Assembly: GCF_001984155.1 (NCBI RefSeq)
Contig: NZ_MTQO01000045.1
Coordinates: 186,001 to 250,000 of the forward strand
DNA: 64,000 nt
DNA from: Actinosynnema sp. ALI-1.44
GTDB taxonomy: Bacteria > Actinomycetota > Actinomycetes > Mycobacteriales > Pseudonocardiaceae
Direction: 5' to 3'
Below the pieces are notes generated by a model. The model made no database searches and had not been told where the DNA came from. It worked only from the letters and a program-made list of their open reading frames with translations. Below, in pieces: positions 1 through 8,133 of the stretch. Every line of letters begins with the position of its first letter. Positions within the stretch are counted from its first letter, which is position 1. Made by a program: the position numbers and the translations under genes.

Positions 1-75
1 CGCCTCCATCTGGCAGATCGCGTACCGCTCACAGCGGTCGTTGTCCACTTTGACCCGAAGCCGACGGCCTCTCAT
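1..75 (-). CDS. Ferredoxin, N-terminal part (runs off the left edge)
   Basis: The first 25 residues are visible. After a basic start they read VKVDNDRCERYAICQMEA, the opening of the small actinobacterial 3Fe-4S/4Fe-4S ferredoxins that usually serve cytochrome P450s or membrane reductases; C15 and C21 are the first cluster cysteines and the rest lies outside the window. The ATG overlaps the stop of the preceding haem-type membrane gene by four bases, so the two are co-translated. An electron-carrier role for that membrane protein is inferred from the pairing only. Confidence 0.75.
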   Translation of the reverse strand, partial: MRGRRLRVKVDNDRCERYAICQMEA

Positions 76-677
76 ACCTGTTCCTCCACCAGACCGATCT
101 GAACGAGCATCCGGGTGGGAACGAACCGCAGGACCGAAAGGGTCACTGTCGGGATCAGCAAAGTCAGTCCGGCGAGCCACAGTACCGCGAGGTGCCCGTT
201 GGCCATCGCGCCGAGTATCGAGTGCACCACCAAAAGCCCTAGTGCCGCGTACGCTATTCGGTGTACCCACTGCCAGCGGCGGTAGGAAGTCCAGCGGTAC
301 AGCCCGGCGGTGATGAAGATCGCGATCATCAGTTCCAGCCCGAGGATGGCGATCGCGTAGCGGAAGAAAACACCGTCTCCGAAGGGGATGCTGATCTGCG
401 CGAACGTGAACTTGCCCTCGGCGAGGAACAGGAAGCCCATCGCGTGCACGACGCCGAACGTGATCGTCAGCGTGGCGAGAACCATATGCCCCGCGCGCAA
501 GGTCTTGCGCTCACCGAATCTTCGCGCCCAGCCGGTCTTCGTGAGGATTCCCCAGCAGATCGTCAGGCACATCAACGCGTAGGCGGCACGTGCGGAGACC
601 GCCGCGACCCCGCGCAGACCATCGTCGGACGGGCCGCCGACCGCGAGAACCACCACGTCAGTCACTGTGCGGGTCAC
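72..677 (-). CDS. Ferric-reductase-like transmembrane (haem b) protein
   Basis: A 201-residue integral membrane protein with about five hydrophobic segments. Four histidines lie on neighbouring helices in the contexts RAGHMVL, VVHAMGF, WVHRIAY and VVHSILG, the arrangement that binds two haem b groups in ferric-reductase/NOX-like and cytochrome b membrane domains. No flavin or NADPH domain is attached, so electrons would come from a separate protein, plausibly the downstream ferredoxin. The GTG start overlaps the upstream DUF4142 stop (GTGA), which fixes the start. Substrate unknown. Confidence 0.75.
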   Translation of the reverse strand: MTRTVTDVVVLAVGGPSDDGLRGVAAVSARAAYALMCLTICWGILTKTGWARRFGERKTLRAGHMVLATLTITFGVVHAMGFLFLAEGKFTFAQISIPFGDGVFFRYAIAILGLELMIAIFITAGLYRWTSYRRWQWVHRIAYAALGLLVVHSILGAMANGHLAVLWLAGLTLLIPTVTLSVLRFVPTRMLVQIGLVEEQV

Positions 678-1471
678 CGTGCGAGTTCCTTGTCCACGAA
701 CAACCTGCTGCGCTTGCCGTTGCCGCGCCCGCGGCGATCGTCGCGGCGGTCGTCCTCGTCGTCCTCGTCGCCGTCCCGGCCGGACACGACGGACATCTGC
801 TTGCGACGGCGGTTGCGGCTGGAAGCGAGCCACAGCAGGAACACCGTCAGCGCGACCATCAGCGGCACCAGCGTGACCGCGACGACCATGTCGGTACCTT
901 CGGAGTCCGATGACAACGTCAGCGGAGTCGCGGCCGCCAACTGGGCGTAGTCCACGTTGTTCGTGCTTTCCAGGATCGTCATGTGCTTCATGACGACCGT
1001 GTTCGCCGTCGTCGCGAACTTCCGGATCTCGGCATCCGTTGTGGCCGCGCGGACCTTGGCGATAACGGGGAAGATCATCCCGTGCGCCGCGCGCAGCCGC
1101 ATCGCCCATACGGAGTCGAACTGGGCCCCGGTCGAAGTGGCCATCTCGGTGAGCCAGCTCTTCTGCGCGTCGTTGGGCTCACCGGGCAGCGGGCACGCGT
1201 ACGGCGCGGCGAGCTCGTTCACCGCCGTGTCGAGCATGGCGTGGTCCGTCTTGAGGGTGCGGCCGACCTCCTGCACCTTGGGATCTTCCGACCGGCTCTG
1301 GGCCATCTCGCCAGCGGGCATCTCCCACAGGCCGGCCAGCTTGACCTTGACGAGCAGTTCGCAGTCGATCTCGGTCAGCGGCTTGGACCCCGGCTGTGCG
1401 TGCGCGACGGACTGACCGGCCAGCAACAGCGTGGTCAACAGGAGCACCAACGACGCGAGGGATCGTTTCAC
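674..1471 (-). CDS. DUF4142-type exported, membrane-anchored protein
   Basis: A 265-residue protein with a signal peptide (residues 1 to about 25, ending VAHA), a helical extracytoplasmic region resembling the DUF4142/ferritin-like fold (about 30-165), one C-terminal membrane helix (about 193-216) and a highly charged cytoplasmic tail rich in Asp, Glu and Arg. GTG start with AAGGAAGGA nine bases upstream. It is the first gene of a tightly overlapping operon with the haem-type membrane protein and the ferredoxin, suggesting an envelope redox function. The biochemical role of DUF4142 is not established. Confidence 0.7.
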   Translation of the reverse strand: MKRSLASLVLLLTTLLLAGQSVAHAQPGSKPLTEIDCELLVKVKLAGLWEMPAGEMAQSRSEDPKVQEVGRTLKTDHAMLDTAVNELAAPYACPLPGEPNDAQKSWLTEMATSTGAQFDSVWAMRLRAAHGMIFPVIAKVRAATTDAEIRKFATTANTVVMKHMTILESTNNVDYAQLAAATPLTLSSDSEGTDMVVAVTLVPLMVALTVFLLWLASSRNRRRKQMSVVSGRDGDEDDEDDRRDDRRGRGNGKRSRLFVDKELAR

Positions 1472-1719
1472 GGCGTCCTTCCTTGTCTCTCCGGGCGTCC
1501 GCGATGGACGGACGAGTAAAGCGACGTTGCTGGAAAAGGCCGTGCTGGATCCACTATGGGCAGTTCTGCTGCCATAGCGGGCCCACTGGTGCGTCCTGGC
1601 GGGGCACCTGGTTTACGCCTTCACCGATGGATACGGGCGGGCCCGCCGGGCGGTTCAAACAAAAATTCCGCAACGATTTGACACTGGACGCGCAACGGCT
1701 GTCCCACCAGGATGTCACC

Positions 1720-2277
1720 GTGGGACGCCACAGCCATTCCGCAAGAGCCCTGTTGGGTGACGAGCTGCGTCGTCATGGACACACCGAGGAAGACCTGGCG
1801 ACAGCTCTGTACCGGGACTTCGGCACTCCATTGATGGCCTTCGCCCTCAGGCTGACCGGCAACGACCGGCACTGGGCAGAGGACGTCGTCCAGGAAACCC
1901 TGATCAGGGCTTGGCGCAACGCCGAGAAGCTGGACCGCAGCCCGGACATGCTGCGTGCCTGGCTGTACACGGTCGCCCGGCGCATCGTCATCGACGGCAG
2001 GCGCAGTCGCAAGGCCAGGCCGCAGGAGGTCGAGGAGCCGGACGCGAACTCCGTGGGTGTACCCGACGAATCGGACCGCACGCTGAGTGCGATGGTCGTG
2101 TACGACGCGTTGCGGGTGTTGTCGGAGGACCAACGCGAAGCGATCATGCAGACGTATCTGCGCGACCGCACAGTTAATGACGTGGCCGAGACACTGGGCG
2201 TTCCGCCAGGTACCGTCAAGTCGAGGCTGTACCACGCGGTCCGTGCACTGAGGCGCGCGCTGCGCGATCGGGGGTGA
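1720..2277 (+). CDS. ECF RNA polymerase sigma factor (SigL-like)
   Basis: A 185-residue ECF sigma factor. Region 2 contains WAEDVVQETLIRAWRN, and region 4 ends with the helix-turn-helix VAETLGVPPGTVKSRLYHAVRALR. From memory the closest match is mycobacterial SigL, including the paired zinc-finger anti-sigma factor immediately downstream. The frame is open further upstream (ATG at 1627), but GTG 1720 has AGGA seven bases before it and gives the family length, so it is preferred. The stop overlaps an alternative GTG of the next gene, indicating translational coupling. A TTGACA at 1678 has no convincing partner. Confidence 0.85.
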   Translation: MGRHSHSARALLGDELRRHGHTEEDLATALYRDFGTPLMAFALRLTGNDRHWAEDVVQETLIRAWRNAEKLDRSPDMLRAWLYTVARRIVIDGRRSRKARPQEVEEPDANSVGVPDESDRTLSAMVVYDALRVLSEDQREAIMQTYLRDRTVNDVAETLGVPPGTVKSRLYHAVRALRRALRDRG

Positions 2278-2285
2278 GGTCGGGG

Positions 2286-2987
2286 ATGGTTCACGCGTCT
2301 GCGCACGTTGACATAGCCGCGTACATTCTCGGCGCGCTCGACGAACCCGACAACACAGCGTTCGAACAACACCTGCTCGACTGTCCCAAGTGCCAGCTGG
2401 ACCTGGTCGAGTTGCAGGACGTGCCCGAACTGCTGGACAAGGTCAAGCACGACGCGCCCGCGCTGCTCGTCCCCGTTCCCGGCCCGCAGGTGCTGTCCTC
2501 CCTGCTGGAAGAGGCCACCAAATCGCGCGTGCAGCGCCGCCGCAGGCAGTGGTTCGCCGCCGCGGCGGCGGCGTTCCTGATCATCGCCGCGCCGGTGGTG
2601 ACGATCATCGCGACCAGCGGGGATCCCGCGCCCACCGTCGCCAGCCCGCCCGCGGGGCTGAAGCTGGACCCGCCGCCGTCGTCCGAGCAGCCGCAGACCC
2701 TCAACGGGGTCGGCGGCGAGATGGACGCCAACGTCACCATGCTGTCCCAGGACTGGGGTACGCAGGTGACCATCGAACTGCGCGGGGCGATCGGCCCGCG
2801 CAAGTGCGAGCTGGTGGCGGTGTCCACCCGTGGCGAGACGGAGACGGTGACGAACTGGGCGGTGCCCCCGGGTGGCCGCAACGAGCCGCTCAAGCTCAGC
2901 GGCGGCACGTCGTTCGCGCCGGGTGACATCGCTCGCATCGAGGTCAGGGACGACAAAGGTCAGGTCCTGCTGTCGGTCAAGAGCTGA
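2286..2987 (+). CDS. Zinc-finger anti-sigma factor (RslA-like)
   Basis: A 233-residue anti-sigma factor. The N-terminal ZAS domain has the zinc motif H29-x3-C33-x2-C36 (QHLLDCPKC) with H7 as a likely fourth ligand. One membrane helix follows a stretch of arginines (about 88-110), and the C-terminal 120 residues are outside the membrane. It should hold the adjacent ECF sigma factor until an envelope or redox signal releases it. ATG 2286 has GAGG six bases upstream; a GTG at 2274 overlapping the sigma stop is the alternative. Domain order matches mycobacterial RslA. Confidence 0.85.
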   Translation: MVHASAHVDIAAYILGALDEPDNTAFEQHLLDCPKCQLDLVELQDVPELLDKVKHDAPALLVPVPGPQVLSSLLEEATKSRVQRRRRQWFAAAAAAFLIIAAPVVTIIATSGDPAPTVASPPAGLKLDPPPSSEQPQTLNGVGGEMDANVTMLSQDWGTQVTIELRGAIGPRKCELVAVSTRGETETVTNWAVPPGGRNEPLKLSGGTSFAPGDIARIEVRDDKGQVLLSVKS

Positions 2988-3006
2988 ACCCGACCGGTAA
3001 CCTTTA

Positions 3007-3026
3007 CTGAGCAAGCGCTTAGTCAG
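3007..3026. promoter_or_regulatory. Palindrome overlapping the moxR-type gene's leader (candidate operator)
   Basis: CTGA-gc-AAGCGCTT-ag-TCAG is a 20-bp imperfect palindrome whose last two bases are the first two of the AGGAGG ribosome-binding site for the gene at 3037. The layout is typical of a TetR- or GntR-type operator near a transcription start. No regulator gene of that kind is adjacent. Confidence 0.45.
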
Positions 3027-3036
3027 GAGGTTGCCG

Positions 3037-3894
3037 GTGTTGTTCGACTCCGTTGACGAGGTGGCTCAGCGGCTGGCCAGTGCCGGCTACCTGACGTCGA
3101 CCGCGATCGCGACCACCGTGTTCCTCGCCGACCGGCTCGGCAAGCCGCTGCTGGTCGAAGGACCGGCCGGGGTGGGCAAGACCGAACTGGCGCGCGCGGT
3201 GGCCACGGCGACCGGGTCCCAGCTGGTGCGCCTGCAGTGCTACGAGGGCATCGACGAGGCCCGCGCGCTGTACGAGTGGAACCACGCCAAGCAGCTGCTG
3301 CGGATCACCGCGGGCCGCGACGAGAGCTGGCACGAGGCGCGCGCGGACATCTTCACCGAGGAGTTCCTGCTGCCCAGGCCGTTGCTGACGGCCATCCGCA
3401 ACCCGGACCCGACGGTCCTGCTGATCGACGAGACCGACAAGGCGGACGTCGAGGTGGAGGGCCTGCTGCTGGAGGTGCTCGGCGACTTCCAGGTCACCGT
3501 GCCCGAGCTGGGCACGATCACCGCGACGCGCAAACCGTTCGTGGTGCTGACGTCCAACGCGACCCGTGAGCTGTCCGAGGCGCTGAAGCGGCGGTGTCTG
3601 TTCCTGCACCTCGATTTTCCGGATTCGGAGCGTGAGCTGGAGATCGTGCGGTTGAAGGTGCCCGAGGTCTCCGGCACCCTCGCCGAGTCGCTCGTCCGGG
3701 TGGTCGGCGCGTTGCGAGCGCTGGAGCTGCGCAAGTCGCCGTCGATCGCGGAGACGATCGACTGGGCGCGGACGCTGCTGGCGCTCGGGGCGGACCACCT
3801 CGACGAGGCGGTCGTGCACGCCACGCTCGGTGTCGTGCTGAAGTACGAGGCCGACAAGAAGCGCGCGGTGAACGAGCTCAAGGTCCTCGGGTGA
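3037..3894 (+). CDS. MoxR-family AAA+ ATPase
   Basis: A 285-residue MoxR-type AAA+ ATPase. Walker A is GPAGVGKTEL, Walker B is TVLLIDETDKAD, and sensor 1 is VLTSNATRE. MoxR ATPases act as chaperones or metal-insertion factors for partner VWA-domain proteins, and such a partner overlaps its end by four bases. A TTG lies directly after AGGAGG, but GTG 3037 sits six bases from it, the usual spacing, so GTG is taken as the start. It is the first gene of a run of five tightly packed genes ending with a phosphatase. The client protein is unknown. Confidence 0.85.
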   Translation: MLFDSVDEVAQRLASAGYLTSTAIATTVFLADRLGKPLLVEGPAGVGKTELARAVATATGSQLVRLQCYEGIDEARALYEWNHAKQLLRITAGRDESWHEARADIFTEEFLLPRPLLTAIRNPDPTVLLIDETDKADVEVEGLLLEVLGDFQVTVPELGTITATRKPFVVLTSNATRELSEALKRRCLFLHLDFPDSERELEIVRLKVPEVSGTLAESLVRVVGALRALELRKSPSIAETIDWARTLLALGADHLDEAVVHATLGVVLKYEADKKRAVNELKVLG

Positions 3895-5234
3895 GCGTTC
3901 CGGAGCGTCTCGTGTCCTTCGTCGAGGCGCTGCGCGAGCATTCGATCCTCGCCGGTCCCGGCGAGACGATCGACGCCGCCAGGGTGCTCGCCGTGCTCGG
4001 GATGGACGACCGGGAGCGGGTCCGGGAAGGGCTCGCGGCCTCCTTGCTGCGCCGCTCTGGCCAGCGGACCGTGTTCGACCAGGTCTTCGACCTGTATTTC
4101 CCCGTTTCGGTGGGTGGCCGTTCTGATGAGCCCGCGGACCTGGAGTCGTTGCGTGAGCAGCTCGTCCAGGCACTGGCCGCCGGGACGGCGGGCGAGCAGC
4201 AAGCGCTTGCGCAGGCCGCGGTGGACGCGTTCGGCCGCTTCGGCGAGGGCTCGCAGGGTGCTGGCGGGTGGTCGGCGTACCAGACATTGCAGCGCCTGCG
4301 GCCGGAAACCCTGCTGGTCCGGGTGCTCGCGGCGCTCCGGGCCGACGATCCAGGGTTCATGGCCGACGTCCGCCGCGACGAGGTGCGCAGGCAGATCGCC
4401 GGGTTCCGGCGGATGGTCGAAACCGAGGCGCGGCGGCGGACGGCTGAGCTGCGCGGCCGGGAAACGGTCGCCCGCAACGCGGTGGCGCCGCCGTCGGACC
4501 GGGTCGATTTCCTCACCGCAGGTCGTGCGCAGCTCGCGGACATGCGCCGCGCGATCTATCCGTTGTCGAGGAAACTCGCCACACGACTGGCCGCCCGGCG
4601 GCGCCGGGCCAGACGCGGCGAGATCGACATCCGCCGGACATTGCGGCGTTCGATCGCGTTCGGCGGCGTGCCTGTGAAGCCTGCCTTCAAACGACGTCGG
4701 CCAGGTCGGCCGGAGCTGGTCCTGCTGTGCGACATGTCCGGGTCGGTCGCCGGGTTCGCCCACTTCACACTGCTGCTCACCCAGGCGCTGCGCGACCAGT
4801 TCAGCAAGGTCAGGGCGTTCGCGTTCGTCGAGACCACCGACGAGGTCACGCACCTGGTCAAGGCGGGCGCCGAGAACCCGGCGGGGCTGGCCGCCCGGAT
4901 CCACCGCGAGGCCAAGCTGACCCGCTGGGACGGCCACAGCGACTACACGCATTCCTTGCAGGTGTTCGTCGACCAGTGGCTGGACGCCGTCGGCCCGCGG
5001 ACGTCGGTGCTGATCCTCGGCGACGCGCGCAACAACGGCGGCGATCCGAACCTGCCCGCGTTGCGCCGGATCGTGGGCAATGCCCGCCGCGCATACTGGC
5101 TCAACCCCGAATCACCACGATTGTGGTCGACCGGGGACTCGCTGGCCAACGAGTACGCGACCGTGGTGGAGATGCACGAATGCCGGACCGTGCACCAACT
5201 GTCCGAGCTGATCACACGGCTGCTGCCGGTCTGA
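3891..5234 (+). CDS. VWA-domain protein, CoxE-like
   Basis: A 447-residue protein with a Glu/Arg-rich N-terminal half and a C-terminal von Willebrand A domain. The MIDAS motif appears as LLCDMSGSVAGF (DxSGS), with a later DARNNGG loop. CoxE-like VWA proteins work with MoxR ATPases in maturing metalloenzymes or assembling complexes. GTG start inside the end of the moxR-like gene (GTGA overlap); its stop overlaps the ATG of the following kinase. One dispersed TGTGAAG/CTTCA palindrome lies within it at 4673-4691. Confidence 0.8.
   Translation: MSVPERLVSFVEALREHSILAGPGETIDAARVLAVLGMDDRERVREGLAASLLRRSGQRTVFDQVFDLYFPVSVGGRSDEPADLESLREQLVQALAAGTAGEQQALAQAAVDAFGRFGEGSQGAGGWSAYQTLQRLRPETLLVRVLAALRADDPGFMADVRRDEVRRQIAGFRRMVETEARRRTAELRGRETVARNAVAPPSDRVDFLTAGRAQLADMRRAIYPLSRKLATRLAARRRRARRGEIDIRRTLRRSIAFGGVPVKPAFKRRRPGRPELVLLCDMSGSVAGFAHFTLLLTQALRDQFSKVRAFAFVETTDEVTHLVKAGAENPAGLAARIHREAKLTRWDGHSDYTHSLQVFVDQWLDAVGPRTSVLILGDARNNGGDPNLPALRRIVGNARRAYWLNPESPRLWSTGDSLANEYATVVEMHECRTVHQLSELITRLLPV
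4673..4691. repeat. Dispersed 19-bp palindrome, copy 1
   Basis: TGTGAAG-CCTGC-CTTCAAA, inside the VWA-protein gene; one arm is one base short of perfect. See the finding on this repeat. Confidence 0.6.
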
Positions 5235-6304
5235 TGGTCCGGCGTTGGGCACGTCTGATCACCGGGCTCGCGATCGGGGCGTGCCTGGCTGTCGCCGAGT
5301 TGGTGTACGTCGCGATCAGGTGGCCACGCAGGTGGGCCTTGGCGCTCACCGAGGTGGAACGCCGCAGGCTGGCGCGGTGGCACGACGTCGAAAGCTCATC
5401 GGACTACGACGACCGCGCCGCCGTGAAGTACCTGGCGCTGCGTTCGTTGGTGGGCCTGCTCGGCGGCGGGACACTGGTGTTGCAGGCGTACGGCCTCGTC
5501 ATCGGCGGGATCGCCGTGGGGCAACTCGCGACCGGGGTCATGCACCCGTCGGGTCTGGTGGTGGTCGCTCCGCTCGGCCTGGTCCTGCTGTACGGCAGCC
5601 TGCAGGGATTGCTCGGCGTGGCCAGCCTGGAACGGACTCTGGCACTGCGGTACCTGGGGCCGAGCGAACAGGAGTTGCTGCGGCGCCGGATCACCGAACT
5701 GGCCGAGAGCCGGGCCGGGGTGGTCGAGGCCGTCGACGCCGAACGCCGCCGGATCGAACGGGACCTGCACGACGGCGTCCAGCAGCGGCTCGTCGCGCTG
5801 TCCATGCTGCTTGGCCGGACCCGGCGCCGTGCGGTGCACGACCGGGACGACCTGCTGGCCCAGGCACACGACGAGGCCCAGCAGATCCTCAACGACCTGC
5901 GCGAGGTGGCGTGGCGCGTCTACCCGACCGTGCTGGACAACCTGGGTCTCGCGGACGTCCTCGCCGGGGTGGCCGAGCGCGCCGGAATCCCTGTGAAGCT
6001 GAGCTTCACGATCACCGGCCGCCTGCCGACCCCGCTGGAGACGGCCGCGTACTTCGTGGCGTCGGAGGCCGTCACCAACGCCGCCAAACACTCCCGCGCC
6101 GACCTGGTCACCGTCGAGATCGGCATGCGGGAGAACATGGTCACCGTGCGGATCACTGACAACGGGATCGGCGGGGCGGACCCGAGCGGCAGCGGCCTGT
6201 CCGGCCTGGCCCGCCGGGTGGCCGCGCTGGACGGCCACCTGACCGTGACCAGCCCCGACGGCGGCCCGACCGTCGTCACCGCGGAGCTGCCGTGCTCCGG
6301 ATAG
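5234..6304 (+). CDS. NarL-type sensor histidine kinase
   Basis: A 356-residue kinase. About three hydrophobic helices (roughly 8-28, 70-96, 105-125) form the sensor portion, with no sizeable outside domain. The HisKA_3 dimerisation segment has H179 in ERDLHDGVQQRL, and the ATP-binding domain shows SEAVTNAAKHS (N box) and DNGIGGADPSGSGLSGL (G boxes). The ATG overlaps the VWA gene stop by one base, and its 3' end overlaps the response regulator by 13 bases, so the pair is certainly co-translated. Signal unknown. Confidence 0.88.
   Translation: MVRRWARLITGLAIGACLAVAELVYVAIRWPRRWALALTEVERRRLARWHDVESSSDYDDRAAVKYLALRSLVGLLGGGTLVLQAYGLVIGGIAVGQLATGVMHPSGLVVVAPLGLVLLYGSLQGLLGVASLERTLALRYLGPSEQELLRRRITELAESRAGVVEAVDAERRRIERDLHDGVQQRLVALSMLLGRTRRRAVHDRDDLLAQAHDEAQQILNDLREVAWRVYPTVLDNLGLADVLAGVAERAGIPVKLSFTITGRLPTPLETAAYFVASEAVTNAAKHSRADLVTVEIGMRENMVTVRITDNGIGGADPSGSGLSGLARRVAALDGHLTVTSPDGGPTVVTAELPCSG
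5992..6010. repeat. Dispersed 19-bp palindrome, copy 2
   Basis: TGTGAAG-CTGAG-CTTCACG, inside the histidine-kinase gene; GTGAAG and CTTCAC arms perfect. Confidence 0.65.
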
Positions 6305-6939
6305 TGCTTGCCGAGGACTCCACCCTGCTGCGTGAAGGCCTGGTCCGCCTGCTGGCCGAAGAGGGCCATGACGTCGTCGCCGCGGTCGGTGACGGCACCG
6401 CGCTGGTGGACGCCGTCGCCGCCCACCAGCCCGACGTGTGCGTGGTGGACGTGCGCATGCCGCCGACCCACACCGACGAAGGCCTGCGGGCGGCGCTGGA
6501 GATCCGGGACCGCTGGCCGGAGATCGGGGTGCTGGTGCTGTCCCAGTACGTCGAGAAGCGCTACGCCACCCAGTTGATCACGTCCGACGCCGGAGCGGTC
6601 GGCTACCTGCTCAAGGACCGGGTCGGCCAGGTCGGCGAGTTCCTCGACGCGCTGGAGCGGGTCGGCGCGGGCAAGGCGGCCTTCGACCCGGAGGTCGTCC
6701 GGCAACTGCTGGCGCGCACCACCCACACCGATCCGCTGTCGCGGCTGACATCCCGCGAGGTGGAGGTCCTTGGACAAATGGCGCAGGGATGCACAAACGA
6801 CACAATCGCAGCCTCGCTGCACATCTCCCGCAGCGCCGTGGAGAAGCACGTGAACTCCATCTTCGACAAGCTCGACCTGCCGCGCAGCACCGGTTACAGC
6901 CGTCGCGTGCTGGCCGTGCTCCGGTATCTGGGCACGTAG
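6292..6939 (+). CDS. NarL/FixJ-family response regulator
   Basis: A 215-residue response regulator, cognate to the overlapping kinase. Receiver: acidic residues in LAEDS, phosphoacceptor D53 (VVDVRMP), and the conserved lysine in GYLLKD. C-terminal LuxR-type helix-turn-helix: LTSREVEVLGQMAQG followed by NDTIAASLHISRSAVEKHV. All phosphorylation residues are present, unlike the atypical regulator at 22.7 kb. GTG start; no separate promoter is seen. Confidence 0.9.
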   Translation: MLRIVLAEDSTLLREGLVRLLAEEGHDVVAAVGDGTALVDAVAAHQPDVCVVDVRMPPTHTDEGLRAALEIRDRWPEIGVLVLSQYVEKRYATQLITSDAGAVGYLLKDRVGQVGEFLDALERVGAGKAAFDPEVVRQLLARTTHTDPLSRLTSREVEVLGQMAQGCTNDTIAASLHISRSAVEKHVNSIFDKLDLPRSTGYSRRVLAVLRYLGT

Positions 6940-6942
6940 GTT

Positions 6943-7518
6943 GTGGTCGTGGCGATCTACCTCGCGCGGCATGGGCAGACCGCGTACAACCAGACCCGCC
7001 GGTTCCAGGGGCAGACGGAAGTCCCGCTGGACGAGACCGGGCAGCGTCAAGCCAAGGAGCTCGCGGTCACGGTCGCCGACCTGGGGCTGGTCGCGCTGTG
7101 GTCGAGCCCGTTGACCAGGGCGAGGCAGACGGCCGAGGCCGTGTCGGCGCACATCGGGGTGCCGATCCGGTTCGATCCTCGGCTGATGGAGACCGACACC
7201 GGGGTGTGGACCGACCGGCTGTACGACGAACTGGCCGCGGCGGATCCCGCCGCGTACCGGGGGTGGGTGTCGGGCGCGGGGGACTTCGGATTCGAGGGCG
7301 GCGAGACGTACGCCGAGCAGGGCGACCGCGTGATGGCCGCCCTGGTCGAGATCGAACAGGGCCCGCGCCCGGCTCTCGTGGTGTGCCACGGCATGGTGAT
7401 GCGCCTCGCGCTGAACCGCCGCGCCGGTTCGGCCGACGCGTGGTCGAGCAGCGAGACCATCCCCAACACCGCCGTGGTCGAGCTCCCGCCGCGCACCAAA
7501 TCTGACACCGGGAGCTGA
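6943..7518 (+). CDS. Histidine phosphatase superfamily protein (phosphoglycerate-mutase-like)
   Basis: A 191-residue protein with the family signature LARHGQTAYNQ near the N terminus (the histidine forms the phospho-enzyme), the arginine in SSPLTRARQTAEA, and the second histidine in VVCHGMVMR. The substrate cannot be told from sequence; relatives act on sugar phosphates, cobalamin precursors or phosphoproteins. The GTG start is three bases after the response-regulator stop, so it ends the MoxR-VWA-two-component operon. A second GTG at 6949 is an alternative start. Confidence 0.8.
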   Translation: MVVAIYLARHGQTAYNQTRRFQGQTEVPLDETGQRQAKELAVTVADLGLVALWSSPLTRARQTAEAVSAHIGVPIRFDPRLMETDTGVWTDRLYDELAAADPAAYRGWVSGAGDFGFEGGETYAEQGDRVMAALVEIEQGPRPALVVCHGMVMRLALNRRAGSADAWSSSETIPNTAVVELPPRTKSDTGS

Positions 7519-8064
7519 CGCGGGTCCGGCAGCCGTCGGCCGAACAGCGAAAACCGCTGCGGCGACGACCACCTGCACCGCCATGACGACGGCGAACGCG
7601 TTGCGCATCCCCAGTACGTCCGGCTCGCTGAGCCACAGGAACAGCGAGCCGAGCGTGGCCACGCCGAGCGCGAGGCTCGCTTGTTGGACCGTCACCAGCG
7701 AACCGCTGCCGACGCCCGCGCTCGCCGCGGGCACCTTCGACAAGGTCACCCGGAACAACGTCGTGACCATCAGTCCCTGGCCGAATCCGGTGACCGCCAT
7801 CGCAGGCGCGATGGTGAGGATGGTCACGCCCGGCCACGCCAGCAGCACAGTCACGATCGCGAGGAGAACACCTGTCCCCTGGATCGCCGCGTCGACCGTG
7901 ACCACGCTTCGCCCGTAGCTCGTCACCAGTCGGCTGGAGACCAGCGAGGCGATCAGGAACGTCAGGGCCATCGGCGCCACCACAACCAAGGCGGCGAACA
8001 GGATCGGGCTGGCCGCCAGCAACGACGACGGCACCTGGGCGAAGCTGCGCGACCAGTTCCCCGC
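7519..8064 (-). pseudogene. Remnant of a 14-TM (DHA2-type) MFS drug exporter
   Basis: Translation shows only the C-terminal third of an MFS antiporter: hydrophobic helices including VVVAPMALTFLIASLVSSRLV, then QGLMVTTLFRVTLSKVPAASAG and ASLALGVATLGSLFLWL. No start codon with an upstream transporter N terminus exists, the upstream sequence becomes the LysR gene leader, and the frame has no stop of its own, running antisense into the phosphatase gene. Both ends are therefore damaged. It lies divergent to a LysR gene, the usual arrangement for an exporter and its regulator, so the regulator may have lost its target. Confidence 0.7.
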
Positions 8065-8133
8065 ATGAGCAGTTGTCCACAGGCAGTGGACCGTTGTCTG
8101 CCGGGACACCGATCGAGGATGGACAATGACCGT

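Noticed and set aside
1678-1683. TTGACA as a -35 for the SigL-like gene
   Set aside because: No -10 hexamer at a suitable distance; the match alone is weak evidence.
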